DNA from: Capitella teleta
Lineage: Eukaryota; Annelida; Polychaeta; Capitellidae
Assembly: GCA_000328365.1 (NCBI GenBank)
Contig: KB301531.1
Span: forward strand, 110,642-174,641
Length of the DNA stretch: 64,000 bases
Direction of reading: 5' to 3'
Position numbers and translations under genes: made by a program. Positions 12,101 through 23,952 of the stretch are shown piece by piece (position 1 is the stretch's first letter; each line of letters opens with the position of its first letter). The notes under the pieces are model-generated. The model did no database searches, had not been told where the DNA came from, and saw nothing but the letters and a program-made list of their open reading frames with translations.

Positions 12101-14592
12101 TCTCATTTGTTTTAGTTTTTTTGTTCTTACAATTTCCAGAGGTTTGTCCTCAATTCCTTTACTCTTCGTGTTCACTATCGGATGAGTTCATCGGGAAATA
12201 CCTCAGTGAAGACGAAACAATGGATATCCACGCAGACGGGATTGTTCTTCCTGGTGGAGAGGACGCAAGTTGCTTTAAGAAAAGACCCGGAACCGGAGTG
12301 AATGCTGAGGGAGCCGCTGGAGTGATGAGGAGCACGGAGCTCTTGTTACGATGGGATGATCCCGATAAAAAGTACCGTTACAATCAATTAGAGATGCAGA
12401 TTGATGCATTTAAACTTTGTATTAACTATTTGTCGATTTGTATTGGTCAGCTAAACTGTTTATAACCAATGTCGATTCTACATTTTAGATACTATGAAAA
12501 TGTCATCTGTCTGAAGCTCACTCAAAGAACCCCAAATGTTATCCAGTATACCAAATGTAAGCTATAAATTTCAAACAATTCATGAAAATGCTCACAGCAT
12601 TTCGATTTCAGCTGAATCGCTAAGTGCTTTCAAATACAAGCAAGAGAAACCGGGTTTCGAACTCTGTGTTGAAAGCCAGCAGTCACACGTATACACTGTC
12701 TTTAGTGAGCACCCAAAAGCACCCGATATATTACAACCTCTAAATCACACTTTCACATTCCAACCCGTTTTGTCTTATCTCATCTCATCTTATCTAATCT
12801 AATCTTATCTGATCTTATCTGAAATCCTTTTCAATCGCAGAATCGTCTCTTGAGCCCCAGATTTGTTCACCCTCTCAACTACTCGCCAATTACCAGTTTA
12901 CATATCGAGATGGAAATATAATGGACACATGCAAAAGCGACATGAACACCGCCGAAGGGTGTCCATCAGATGCCTCCGGCGAACAGGACCTGCAAGGCGT
13001 TTATTCGACCTACTTTAACATGACATTTGGTGCATGCGATGACACAAACGCAACCTCAGTCTCGGGTACCAGTCGCTTTGCCGTCGTTTCAATTTCATCT
13101 CGATCTCTTGCAGATTCTTATTCGTTTATCTGCCTTGGATCTTGGGAAGACACTCAGGGCAACTTCATCATAGCACTGTTTGATGCAAGCAATCCGTCCG
13201 GGAGGAAAGCGTTTCGCTGCATGGTACGTTGTGCCATTATGTAGAACTTGTTCTCGTGGGGTGCTAAATACACAGGAGAAGAACAAGACAGGGTGGGAAA
13301 GGGTTTTGTCTTGGTATTATCCTAAGCACCTGTGTGGAGATGAACAACCATTTTCTATAGAGTGGAGTTACCTAATCGAGGGGTGCTGTAATGATGCCAT
13401 GACTTTTTCGCTCTTTTGAGCAAAAGGTTCGAATCATCACAGAGCCATTGTGCTTGATAGTTTTCAATAACTAATTTCCGATTCATGAATTTTTAAGTTG
13501 ACCCAAATGAATTCCTCCTTGTTGTGTGCGCTTCGAAAAGAATACTGTTATGGTCATGCATCAGCATGTCAGGAACATTCAAGTTAATGTGCATCAGTTT
13601 GAAACTATAAGGAGCAGTATGTAAACATTCCTGGTCGAAGTGCTTCTATTCAACTGAAAAGGTTATCAAAAAATCCAAACTTTTATTGATCATAACTCTC
13701 TTAATTTTTTTTTTTATCGATGGCATCTCGTATTGATTATTGCAACTCACTTTTACATGGCACTAACGACTAATTTTACGGCAACTTGAGATTATACTGT
13801 GCTTGTGGAATAAATTACATGTTAAATTCTCATTTACCTTATTTTATGCATATTTATTTTAATCTGTTTTGCCCATTATTGTTTTACGCGCCTCCGCCAC
13901 CCGAGGTTTACTGCACCGCAGAGATCAGAGATAGAGGCTCCATCCTTTATCTCTACCACAGCAGCGGTCATCTCTTTTGCAAATCGCCCCCAAAGATAGT
14001 TAGATCACCGTTATAAAATGTGTGTGAAACACTATAAATTAATAAATAATTGAATGGAGAAAAACATAAGAATTTTGAAGTTCTATCAACTTTTGCATGT
14101 TCATAGGAGAGACTCGAATTTCTTCATTATTTCTCGTTCATCCTCAGTTGACGAGTAAAGATGTGATTCAACCAATCGATGAAGGTATTCCCTACGTCAT
14201 GTCGTCCGGTTCGCAGTGTCGTGAAGTGGTCAGTCCATACGAGGGTCCAATTCAACTCGAATTCACCAGGGGTCAGTGTACAATCACTCATTACATAATC
14301 CATTCCGATAACATCAGTTGACTTTCTGTCATGGGATAAGTTCTAGATTGATTTCATAATAATATTCCAAAATTGTAGTCACCTGTTGACCTTTTGACCT
14401 TCAGTGGCTGAATGTGTACAGACGACTACGACAAGCATGGAGCTATCCACCCTTCGATCTCCAATCGATCAGGAGTTGATTGGAGATTACTGGATGCCCA
14501 TTGGTTCATCATCAAAATTAAGTATCCCGTGGCCATACATACTCATGGTTGGATACTTGGTCACATGTTTTAATCATGTGGTACCCGGTTAG
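3174..14592 (+). CDS. Secreted/surface cysteine-rich protein, two DUF7043/7044-type modules
   Basis: Predicted 654-residue protein from 15 exons: 3174-3231, 8515-8728, 11218-11288, 11340-11432, 11565-11756, 11813-11919, 11980-12076, 12140-12371, 12489-12556, 12612-12704, 12841-13065, 13114-13223, 13906-13998, 14148-14271, 14405-14592. All phases join and the total divides by three. Exon 1 encodes a signal peptide (MHSAGRW then VICAVLVGLF). The rest is a cysteine-rich ectodomain with two homologous modules; each has a C-x-(L/I) pair followed by NILQ or NVIQ, a central cysteine block, and an identical CLGSW motif followed by F-x-C. This layout resembles the animal DUF7042-7044 families, whose function is unknown. 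Exons 2-6 and 8-12 match in phase and nearly in length, so the module was copied with its introns. The C-terminus ends in a hydrophobic stretch (about YILMVGYLVTCFNHVV), suggesting a GPI signal or membrane anchor. A poly-A signal lies at 14728. The least certain exons are 1, 13 and 14. Confidence 0.75.
5664..5725. repeat. Short tandem palindromic repeat (GATATAGGTCA units)
   Basis: Three near-copies of a roughly 21-base unit built on TGACC(G/T)ATATAGGTCA, itself an inverted repeat of TGACC and GGTCA half-sites. Confidence 0.7.
5806..5905. repeat. (AAAGATCTC)n minisatellite
   Basis: About ten units of AAAGATCTC with interspersed variants containing AAATTC. The array is open in more than one frame, giving an artificial Ser/Lys/Ile-rich reading that is not a gene. 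Confidence 0.85.
8289..8429 (-). mobile_element. SINE, 5'-truncated copy
   Basis: Matches the 3' half of the SINE at 8946-9291 over about 140 bases with scattered differences and lacks the tRNA-like head. It lies just before exon 2 of the surface-protein gene. Confidence 0.75.
8910..10360. mobile_element. MITE-like DNA transposon with terminal inverted repeats, carrying a SINE
   Basis: The left end reads ACAGAGTGGGCCAAAAGTA and the right end is its reverse complement (TACTTTTGGCCCACTCTGT). The inverted repeats extend about 30 bases with three or so mismatches, ending in ..ATCTACT. Each end borders TA, as in Tc1/mariner insertions. Without the SINE at 8946-9291 the element is about 1.1 kb. 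No intact transposase is visible, so it is probably non-autonomous or decayed. A second, truncated copy is at 1421-2342. It sits in intron 2 of the surface-protein gene. Confidence 0.75.
8946..9291 (-). mobile_element. tRNA-derived SINE, full length
   Basis: Read on the minus strand it begins with a tRNA-like head carrying an A-box-like TAGCTCAGTGGG and a B-box-like GATTCGAGACC, then a body that ends GGAGCCATAAAACCCCATCACG. It is flanked by a target-site duplication of 13-15 bases, TCTATCTACTACACG at 8931-8945 and TCTATCTACTACATG at 9292-9306. The duplicated site is part of the MITE's left terminal repeat, so the SINE entered after the MITE. Confidence 0.88.
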
Positions 14593-14949
14593 ACAACATG
14601 CTAATTCCATTGTTATTGTTATAGCCCTTGTCACGATTTCATCATTTTAATGTTGTTATAGAATTTGTTCATTGTTTTGTTTTAAATTGTTTTTATGTAT
14701 TCAATGCGTCTACACCATTACAACTTGAATAAAATGTTATTAATGTCTTTATTTATGAATATTATAAGCTTCATCGATGATTTGTGTGCCATGAATTGTT
14801 AGTCGTCGTGACAATCTCAAGTCATGTCACGGATCAATTGCGAGCAGAACGAATTCAATAATAATTATTATTATTAATTAGCCGCGTAATGATGTTAGTA
14901 TAGTTTATTGATGAGCATAAAAGTCAGAGAGTAATGATGACAGATGAAT

Positions 14950-16604
14950 TTAGGCTTTGCGGGCAATCAGCTTCTTGATCTCCTCTTCGCTGGTCGCCGT
15001 GACTTGTTGCATAAGATCTTCGTTACCCTGGGAAAAAAAGTCCATCAAAATGGAACCAATAGTCAAGTCCGTTCAGCACTCACCGCAGTCACACCCCACA
15101 GGTCAGGGTTAGCCAAAGAGGCAGAGTATGGCCGTCCACTTGCTGGGCACAATGTCTCCCAATACTTGCGGTCAGCTCTGTTTAGACATTCATTAGCCAA
15201 TGGTCAGTTATACCTCGGTAACCTACCTCGCTCTGACCCATGGCTTGGTGTGCATCCTGAGTCCCTGACCCCACATGTCGTGTTTGTCAGATCCCTTGGG
15301 CAGCTTCCCTCTCTCCTTTGCCAGTTCCTCGGCAACTGCTCTGATGTGGTATGGCTCGAAACCGCAGCAGCCGCCAATGTATCTGATCCCGATCTCATAC
15401 GCTTCCCTTGCATAACGATGCATGTCCCATCGGGTGGCAATACGGGGCTCCAAGGCGAAGGGGAACTCTGGGAGGTCAATGAACCCTTGCTTCTTTGCAT
15501 CGGGAGTATGGAAAGCCAGAGGCTGCACCATCAGATGAGCCTTCAGTCCCGCAGCGTCCAAACCGGCCTTCATCTTACGCATGCCCTCCAGACAGACGAA
15601 TGGGTCGAAATGACAGTTAATACCAACGATATCAGCACCTGTAATGCAACCATCGGAATAACATGCATCGATACCAGAACAACATCTCAACTTACCAGCT
15701 TTAACCATACGGACAGCGCAGTCTCCAGCGCTGTTGCCGTGCAGGTCACCCTCGGGTCCGATGCACATGGTAGCAGCGACTGGCTTACCAAGGGTCTTGC
15801 ACACCTCAATAGCCCACTCTATCTCCTCCACGTGCTCGAAGTACTGCAATACACCATTATGAAGTAGGCATTTCTTATCAGTTATAAAACAATGCATACC
15901 TCACACAGCAGGAAATCCATACCGTTGTCTACGAACACCTTCGCTTGCTTGAGGAAGACCTCTTGGGTGGCTTTCTTACCTTTGCCGCTCAGGTAAGTTG
16001 GGGTCTGACAGAGCCCTCCGAGGGTGATGGCATTGCCCTCCGCGGCAACCTCCTTCGCCAGATCACAGGCTGCCTTGTTGATGCCTGCTCCAGTGAACTT
16101 TTCCTTGGCCTCGTTTCCGCGGTTGCAGAGTTTGTCGTCACTGGCGTAGAAACTGAACGCCTGCATGACGTCAGAACCGGCGCGGAGGAACTCACGGTGC
16201 AGTTGGCGAACTAAAAGAAAAACCTCAAGATAAACAAATCGGTTTCATTAGTAGATTTCTGAAACTGAAAGAACCAAACGCCAAGAGTGTTTAGCTTACT
16301 ACGGTGTCACGACACTTGTACTACTTGAACTACCAGTACGAATCTACATCAGCTTAGCACACCTTGCTAATATGAAACCCAGAGAACGAGGTACTGACCG
16401 GCCTCTGGATGTTCGACAGCAGCCTCGGGAGTCCAGGGACCTGCCTTCACGTACCCCCTCTTTTCGAGGGCAAACACGAAGCCTCCATCACCAATAACTA
16501 CCTCCCCAGCGTTCAGACGCTCAAGGATGCCTCTCTTGGTGCTCTGCGAGTGGTTTGCATTAGCAATGAGAAGTATTGAGGTGGAAAGAGGAACTCACGC
16601 TCAT
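14950..16604 (-). CDS. BHMT: Betaine-homocysteine S-methyltransferase
   Basis: Cytosolic enzyme that moves a methyl group from betaine to homocysteine, giving dimethylglycine and methionine. Seven coding exons (16599-16604, 16399-16543, 15900-16210, 15696-15843, 15227-15638, 15084-15177, 14950-15027) join in phase to 397 residues, close to the usual 406. The first coding exon carries only Met-Ser. The zinc-binding residues are all present: Cys212 in VGINCHFDP and Cys294-Cys295 in IGGCCGFEP. The substrate-region motifs [30 protein letters not shown] and [13 protein letters not shown] are intact. A minus-strand AATAAA lies at about 14904-14909, some 40 bases past the stop. The gene converges on the surface-protein gene and diverges from DMGDH, the next enzyme of the pathway. 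No defect seen. Confidence 0.97.
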
Positions 16605-16693
16605 GTTTGGTAAATTGACCTGTTGCGTGGAGCAAAGGGGTGGAAGATACCGGCTGTCGTCGGGGACCTGTGCTTGTATGGCAAGATGAGCCT

Positions 16694-16702
16694 CCTTAAA
16701 TA
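16694..16702 (-). promoter_or_regulatory. TATA-like box for BHMT
   Basis: Minus-strand TATTTAAGG about 90 bases upstream of the BHMT start codon, a suitable place for a core promoter with a short 5' UTR. Inferred from sequence and position only. Confidence 0.4.
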
Positions 16703-18233
16703 CCCGATATCATCAAACTAGGTTTGGTATGACAAATCAGGTTATCGAAAATTGTTCGGCATCCGAAATTAATGTGACTCCAAATGTCTGATATAATGCA
16801 CCAGTATTTTGATATTGTACCAGATTATTTATCATTCTTCTTATTCAATCCCTGCGTCTTTCACCACATTTAGTTGGAAGCTTTAATTCTAAATAAAATG
16901 CAAACTGATAAGCATTCATCGGATTGCGATGCTTCGGATACCGAAATATCAGTTCCCATGTCTAATAAATAGTACGACAACGAACTCAATAGAACCGCTT
17001 TATAAAGATACAAAGATCGAGGTGAGCGATAAGCTTGACCTTACGCTTATGTAATGAGATAAGACTTCGCGTGATTGCTTCACAAAGCATTAATCTCAAT
17101 ACCAATAATATAATGTATAATGTATAATGTATAGCCCATAATGCTTTTATATCTCTTACTGAAGTTGGTTTGGTTCAGTGATTGGATCGAGGGACTTCAT
17201 AAGTTTCTCTGCTGGGATCTAAACTAGAATAATCAAGTCCCTTTCTAATGGGTAGTGTATCATTCTTGGCCAGAGTCATCAAAATATCCTCGAACAAACA
17301 TTATCATAATTATTCTTGCGATTACACTAATTAACATTTGGGCCACTGCAAAATTTATAATATTTCGTTATTGCTAAACTAACTTGAGTTTTTATTCTCT
17401 ACCAGTTTAAGTACTTTGATGGTCGGTTTGAAAGACTCAATTTTAAGAGTCAATATCTTGTGTCCATTAATTAATTAATTAATCTTGTGTCCATTAATAG
17501 GAAGAATGGTGGTTATTGCAGCAGTCTCAAAATACACGCTGCTCTCTTTGTGAAATAACAAAGTTTTTCCTGAAGTAATTTAAAACTAAAGTGTTAATTA
17601 TGTTGATATTTTTCGAAATAAACAAATTAAACAAACTCTTTGATCAATTTTGCCTAGTAAGAATAAATAATTTGTGTTGTTTACTACGAAGGCATTATTA
17701 ATGTGAAACTGTGTCAGCTTATCAGTTAATCAGGAGCCTGATAGTCATATCAGCCTGTATAAGATTACGGACCAGGCATCAATTGTTCTTCAAACTGTCT
17801 CTACCTGGTTTGAAGTGGTTTAAAACAAATCTCAAGCTTTCTCAAAAACAGTTCTTACCTGGCTTCAAGTGGTCCTCGGAGTTGTTTTCGACCTCACCTT
17901 CAACATTTGGGCCAATCATCGCGCACTGATTCATAACAACTACTGCACTCAACTATTAACCTTATATTAAGTAGACCTGATAATCAGACATATCAGTCAT
18001 GTATATTTTTAATATAATATTTTACTACTTCCATAATTCGTATCTCGGGGATAAGATGTATGCAACAGCAAAACAAGTGCAACAACGACAACAACAAAAT
18101 AAAATTGAAAAGTTCAGGAAAATATAACCAACAGGTGCTGAGATAAAGTATTAATAAATAACATTCATCTGTAGACAGATAAGAAATGTTCTCAACTCTC
18201 ATATCATACATTCAGTTATTGCTTGAGTTATGT

Positions 18234-18289
18234 CTGGCGCCCGTATCATCCCATCGGATTGGGTGGAGCCGTAAAACCCCATCACTCAC
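18234..18289 (+). mobile_element. SINE 3'-end fragment
   Basis: About 55 bases match the 3' end of the SINE family (GGTGGAGCCGTAAAACCCCA). No tRNA-like head is present. Confidence 0.7.
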
Positions 18290-18713
18290 TCGCTTGAGTT
18301 ATGTAATCGATATTTACATCATGTGAACACCATCTGATAGGAATGATTAATTTTATGTGGATGTCATTGTGTCAATTATCATGAAGTGTGTTTGTGGCTA
18401 AGCTGATCTGCTCACAGCAGCAGAGCCACTTCAATTTAAATACATATTCTCAGCACTTTCAAATTGTACATTGTTACTAATACATGTATGAATATTTTTA
18501 AGATCAGGGGAGTATTTGATTGATAAGTAATGAAATCATGTTTGCTATTGTGGCAACCGAGTATTTGACTATACATTGTCTATATTACGCTCCTTCTTCA
18601 TACTATATCTTCGACGACTCAACCTAATAATAAATAAAATAATAATAATAAATTAAATAATAATATTGTTATGAAATTTGCAGTGAGGTTGGTCAGGTAG
18701 CCAGATGGCGTCC

Positions 18714-18759
18714 GAATTTGAATATATTGAATAAATTATATTGACATTCGGACGCCATC
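18714..18759. repeat. Short perfect hairpin (14-bp stem)
   Basis: GATGGCGTCCGAAT is followed about 18 bases later by its exact reverse complement; the AT-rich loop is partly complementary too. Probably a MITE remnant or a cruciform-prone site. Confidence 0.7.
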
Positions 18760-20242
18760 AGTCTACCTTGCCAATTGCCTCTGCTGCAGTCCACGCTGGT
18801 CGAATTTTTGGAAATGTGTAAATCTACAGGTGATTTCTGATCGATATTATCACCAACCGCATTGAACGCATCGCAATGCTTCATACATTTTCACTTTTTT
18901 CAAACCCTTTTATAATTTATTCAACTTCTGCTTTCTGAATATTGGTGTTGAATTATAAAAAGTCCAGGCCAATGCATATTAAAAATAGCGAAATATAATA
19001 AATCCAGTCCGATTCAACAATAGTAACTTTCTATAAGGCCTTAATTCTTGATGGAAGGTATGTGCTATTGAATAAATTTATTATTTTTTATTAATATATT
19101 GGAATCGAACATTGTTGTGTCTTTGTGACTCTGCGGTCACCTGCTTTGGGTAGTGATAAGAGTGATAAGAGTGCCTCTGAGTGTAGGATCGTTGAATGGC
19201 GGATCACTTCATTGTCGGCCTCTCCCACACCAGGAACATGGTGTCAACGACGAGTGAGGTCGAAGGTCACTTGGAAGACAAACTGCTTTTTAAAACTCGT
19301 TTTCTGTGTCTTGTTTTCCCAACCTTGTTAAGGTGAGGAAAACGAATGTTGGGTCATATTATGTATTCATTACTTGCTACATGTTTAATTAGCGGTTAAA
19401 TTAACGGTTTAATTAAGTGCTACAGAATATAATTCTCATGGTAGCATCCTGCCTAATTACTTTGTAAACAATAGAACAATGAAAATACACATTGCAGGGC
19501 AAGATTTAATTGGATATTATTTATTTTATTATTACTTGAAGTAATTAGAAATATAAAACGTTATTTAAATAATTAGGTTTCGTAATCTGGATGATTCTGC
19601 GGTTGTTGGAATATTCAAATAATCGAGTTCATGCTAATAAAAAAAAGATTAAGCAATTGGCATTTGATTTCACGAGAATAAATTGTTGAATAATTCAAAA
19701 GCTACGAAGGCTGCATAACCAATGATTTCCAGTATGGATTTCGGCATGGTTGATAATTATATGTTAATATATGCTAATTAGATATGATTAGATGTCATGC
19801 TCATCGCGCACAATCTTACTTTATTATGATGCGCATAGATTGAGGCCAAGGGCGGTTGTTTACTTGTCACAAGCATATACATTTCGCAGGAAGTTGGAGG
19901 CAACTCACATCGGATTTTTTTCTGACACAAACATAACGGTGTCAAAAGTTCATAAAGATCTTACTCAGTAGGTTGACCTATTTCAGCGGATCAGAGTAAC
20001 TTTATATTTGGGAATGTGTTCAGTCAACTTGGAGTGTTCTCTGTGATGAATCTGTGATAACCAGACCATTCTGTGGACAACAATGGAAGACCAATACCTG
20101 GCCAAAGTGCACTTTTTAATATCACATCGCTTCACTTGATAGAGTGAGTGGGGTCAAAAGGTTATCACACAAAGTGACGTAACTACTCCTATCAAAAGTC
20201 ATTTCCTCTGTGCTCTGTGAAGATTGGGTTTCCTGTTTTGTC

Positions 20243-23200
20243 ATGTCCGCTTTGTGGAGAGGGGCTCGGATCTTCATTGCTCGAGGATCGAGCAGGAAGG
20301 ATTCAGTCGTACGCAGGAGCCTCAGCTCAGCCGCTTCGTCTGACAGGTGAGGTCAAGGTTCAGATCAAATTATTGCATAATTCGTATAATGTCAGCGGAC
20401 TCAATGATGTTGAGGATCACGGGATGGATGAGGCAGAGACCGTAATCGTGGGGGGAGGCTGTGTGGGCGTGTCCCTTGCTTACCACCTGGCCAAAGCGGG
20501 CCAAAAAAACGTGGTGCTCCTGGAAAAGTCTGAGCTCACGGCAGGATCAACATGGCATGCAGTGAGTGCAAATAGGAAGTGTACGGTTATGGTATTACTT
20601 TGTGTGATTTCCAGGCTGGTTTGACTACCTACTATCATCCGGGTATCAACGTCAAGAATATCCACTACTACAGCTTGAATTTGTACAAACAGCTAGAAGC
20701 AGAGACAGGACAGGTAGGATTGCATGCTCCATTTGAGAACACAAAGCCTCACTTTGCTGTGTGCAGCAAGTCGGACTTCACACATGTGGGAGTCTGAGGT
20801 TAGCTTCAACTGCTGCCAGGATGGATGAGTTCAAGTACCAGATGCAGAGACAAGGCTGGAACAAGGCAGAGCAATATCTCATGGATACGGATGAGGTGCA
20901 AAAGGTGCACCCTCTGCTGAACATGGACAAAGTAAGTGATCCGCATCATCTCCGTTTGTAATGCTCTGTCGAAGGTGCTTGGTGGTTTGTTTAACCCGGG
21001 CGATGGCCATATTGACCCTTACTCTATGACTATGGCCCTGGCCGTCGGTGCTCGCAAGTACGGTGCGAAGTTGCTACAAGGGACTCCAGTGACAGCAATG
21101 ACACCCAGGGATGATGGACGCTGGGAGGTGGACACGCATAAAGGCACCATCACCGCTGATAGGGTTGTTAATGCCACAGGTACAGGGCCAACATCAAGCA
21201 TACCTGGAGGTCTAGATCTCAATTGTTTTTTATAGGATTCTGGGGACGTGAAGTTGCCAAACTAGTCGGACTGGACCTTCCACTCATACCAGTGCATCAC
21301 CAGTACATGGTGACGTCAACTATACCTGAAGTCAAAGCGCTCAAGACAGAGGTGCCAGTCATACGGGATTTGGATGGATCGTACTACCTGCGCCAGGAGA
21401 GAGACGGCCTTCTTTTGGGTCCCTATGAAGCTGCTGACAAAATGCAGCTGTGTGAGGATTGGTATCTGAAACAGGTTCCTCCGGGTGAGACTCACTTTAT
21501 TGAATCTTTTCCACTTCATTGATGCTTTGAAGGTTTTGGGAAGGAGTTATTTGATGCTGATTTGGACAGACTGCAGTGGCATATAGAGCAAGCAATGGAG
21601 ATGGTGCCTGTGTTGGCCAAGGGCAACATACAGAGCGTGATCTCTGGCCCAATCACCTACACACCTGATCTCCTACCTATGGTTGGACCATACCAGGGTC
21701 TGAAGAACTATTGGTGCGCCGTTGGCTTTGGGTCAGTTACAATAGCTAGGAGGCATCCAGGGTATTGGTTGATGGTTCTTTCTTAAGATATGGTATCATC
21801 CATGCTGGTGGAGTTGGCAAGTTCATGAGTGACTGGATTTTGAAAGGAGAACCTCCTTATGATTTGATCGAGCTCGATGCAAACAGATACGGAAACTGGG
21901 CCGACAAGTGAGTTTTCCGTTCTCAGCGTTTTAGTATAAATACAAATGTATCGTTCTTACAGGGATTACACGTTCGCCAAGGCTCGCGAGTCATACGGAA
22001 TGAACAACGCAGTTGGATATCCCAAAGAAGAGAGGTTTGCTGGGCGTCCAACCAAACGTCAATCGGGAGTTTATGAGAAGTTGTTGGCCCAAGGTGCTCA
22101 CATGGGTTTCCATTCAGGTTAGCTCTGTGAAGTCATGCTATGATTACAAGCGGCTGTAACGCACAGGTTGGGAGGTACCACACTGGTTCGCCACGAAGAA
22201 AACCAAAGCAACTTACCTGCCAAGTTTCCGACGAACCAACTGGTTTAAACCGGTTGGGAAAGAAGTTGAAATGGTCATGAAGAAAGCTGGAGTCATCGAC
22301 TTGACGTCGTTTGGCAAGATTGAGGTCACCGGTCCAGATTCTCGCAGATTCATGGATCACATATGCGCTAACGTTGTCCCCAAGGTAGGAATAATTTGCT
22401 TAGGCTTACCTACGTTGATGTTTCTCATAGGAAGGCCACACTAACATCAGCCACATGCTCACTCCAAGGGGACGAGTCTACGCTGAGCTGACTGTCACTA
22501 ATTTAGGCGACAGCAAATTCTTCTGTGTCACTGGATCTGGATCAGAATACCATGATCTCAGGTAGGTCAATGACCTATTTCTGTCTTCTTTGTTTTCACA
22601 TGACTATTGTGTGTTCATAGATGGATGGAAGAGCAGCAGGCAGCTGGAGATTACGACGTAACTCTGACTAATGTCACTGAGGATTGGGGAGTACTTGGTC
22701 TCGCTGGGCCGAAGTCCAGGGAAATCTTGCAAAAATTGACAGAGACCAACTTGGATGATAGCCAATTCCCTTTCTTGCATGCAAGAAATATGACTGTTGG
22801 AGACACGTCAGTTCTTGGTATCAGAATCTCGTACACGGGTACTTTGCACACCAACCTAACATAAAGTGGTTATACTGTGACCTTGACCTAGGTGAACTTG
22901 GCTGGGAGCTGTATATGAGGTCAGAGGACATTTCCAAAGTCTACGATGCTCTGTTTGAAGTGGGTGCCAGGTCTGGTCTTGGGAACTTTGGAACTCTTGC
23001 GATGGGGTCGATGAGGATGGAGAAGGGATTCAGGGCCTGGGGTTCAGACGTCAGTGATCCTTTGGGAAATCCGCTTGTGATGGAGTTTTGCATTGTATGA
23101 CTAATTTCAGATGAATATGGATACAAACCCATTGGAAGCTGGGCTGGGCTTCTTTGTTAAACACAAGAAGGTATTGATGGACTTCTTTCGTGTGTAACTG

Positions 23201-23692
23201 CTGAATTTAATCAAAACTGAATACATGGAATATAAAAACACCGAGTGGTCTTCATATTATACAATAGGGCTAGTGATACGCCTCAGTTTTTCTTCATTTC
23301 CAGGAAGCAAACTTCATCGGCAAGGAAGCAATTAAAAAACTTAAGATCAAAGGTTTAGAGCGAACCCTTGTCTTCCTGAATGTCAAAGCCAAAGATGTCG
23401 ACCCGGAGGGAAACGAGAGTATTTGGCACAACGATTTGGTATGTAATAAAAGCGCGCCACTTTGTTGGTAAACATTTCTTCGTTTCAGGTTGTCGGTAAC
23501 ACCACCTCTGGAGGTTATGGATACACGACTCAGAAGAGCATAGCCTACGCCTATGTGCCTCCTCACTTAGCAGAGCCTGGTACAGAGGTCTACGTGGAAC
23601 TGCTGGGAAAGAAAAGGAAAGCCAGGGTGCAAAAAGCGCCGCCATTGTTGATTGAACCAGCACGAAACAAAAATAAAATTAATCTCTCCTGA
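20243..23692 (+). CDS. DMGDH: Dimethylglycine dehydrogenase, mitochondrial
   Basis: Flavoenzyme of the mitochondrial matrix that demethylates dimethylglycine to sarcosine, passing one-carbon units to tetrahydrofolate. Sixteen exons (20243-20346, 20396-20561, 20615-20713, 20767-20931, 20975-21179, 21236-21484, 21533-21731, 21788-21907, 21963-22117, 22167-22384, 22431-22561, 22621-22838, 22892-23049, 23111-23170, 23304-23438, 23489-23692) join in phase to 861 residues, against about 866 in human. The first 35 residues are Arg/Ser-rich without acidic patches, as in a mitochondrial presequence. A Rossmann dinucleotide motif ([11 protein letters not shown]) follows, and His89 in GSTWHA is the covalent FAD site. 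The C-terminal half is a folate-binding GCV_T domain (RISYTGELGWEL, RLEKAFRAWG-like MEKGFRAWG). Introns are mostly 43-61 nt. An ATTAAA signal lies at 23747. No defect seen. Confidence 0.97.
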
Positions 23693-23917
23693 GTTATATT
23701 CGGATTGTTGTGTAATGCGGTTCTTTACTTGTTGGCTTATGTGTGCATTAAACGTCATTTATTTGTGGTTTTCATTTAGATGATCTCCTGTTTTTATTCA
23801 GGTGTTTTTTGCTGTTTTTGTTTCAAGAGCCATTAGTTCAAAGTTCAGGGTTCACGGGAGTACTCGGTGAAAGGATGATTGAGTGACGAAGAGGTGCGGT
23901 TGATTATTTAGATAAGC

Positions 23918-23952
<35 letters not shown>

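Larger units (their letters stand above)
16605..20242. other. Divergent BHMT/DMGDH intergenic region
   Basis: 3.6 kb with no recognised gene. It holds a TATA-like site near BHMT, a SINE 3' fragment at 18234-18289, a hairpin at 18714-18759 and a duplicated TGTCCATTAATTAATTAA patch at about 17461-17500. The region must contain both promoters. I found no shared element that would prove joint control. Confidence 0.5.

Noticed and set aside
14944-15867. 307-codon plus-strand open frame opposite BHMT
   Set aside because: Antisense shadow of BHMT exons; crosses BHMT introns and resembles nothing.
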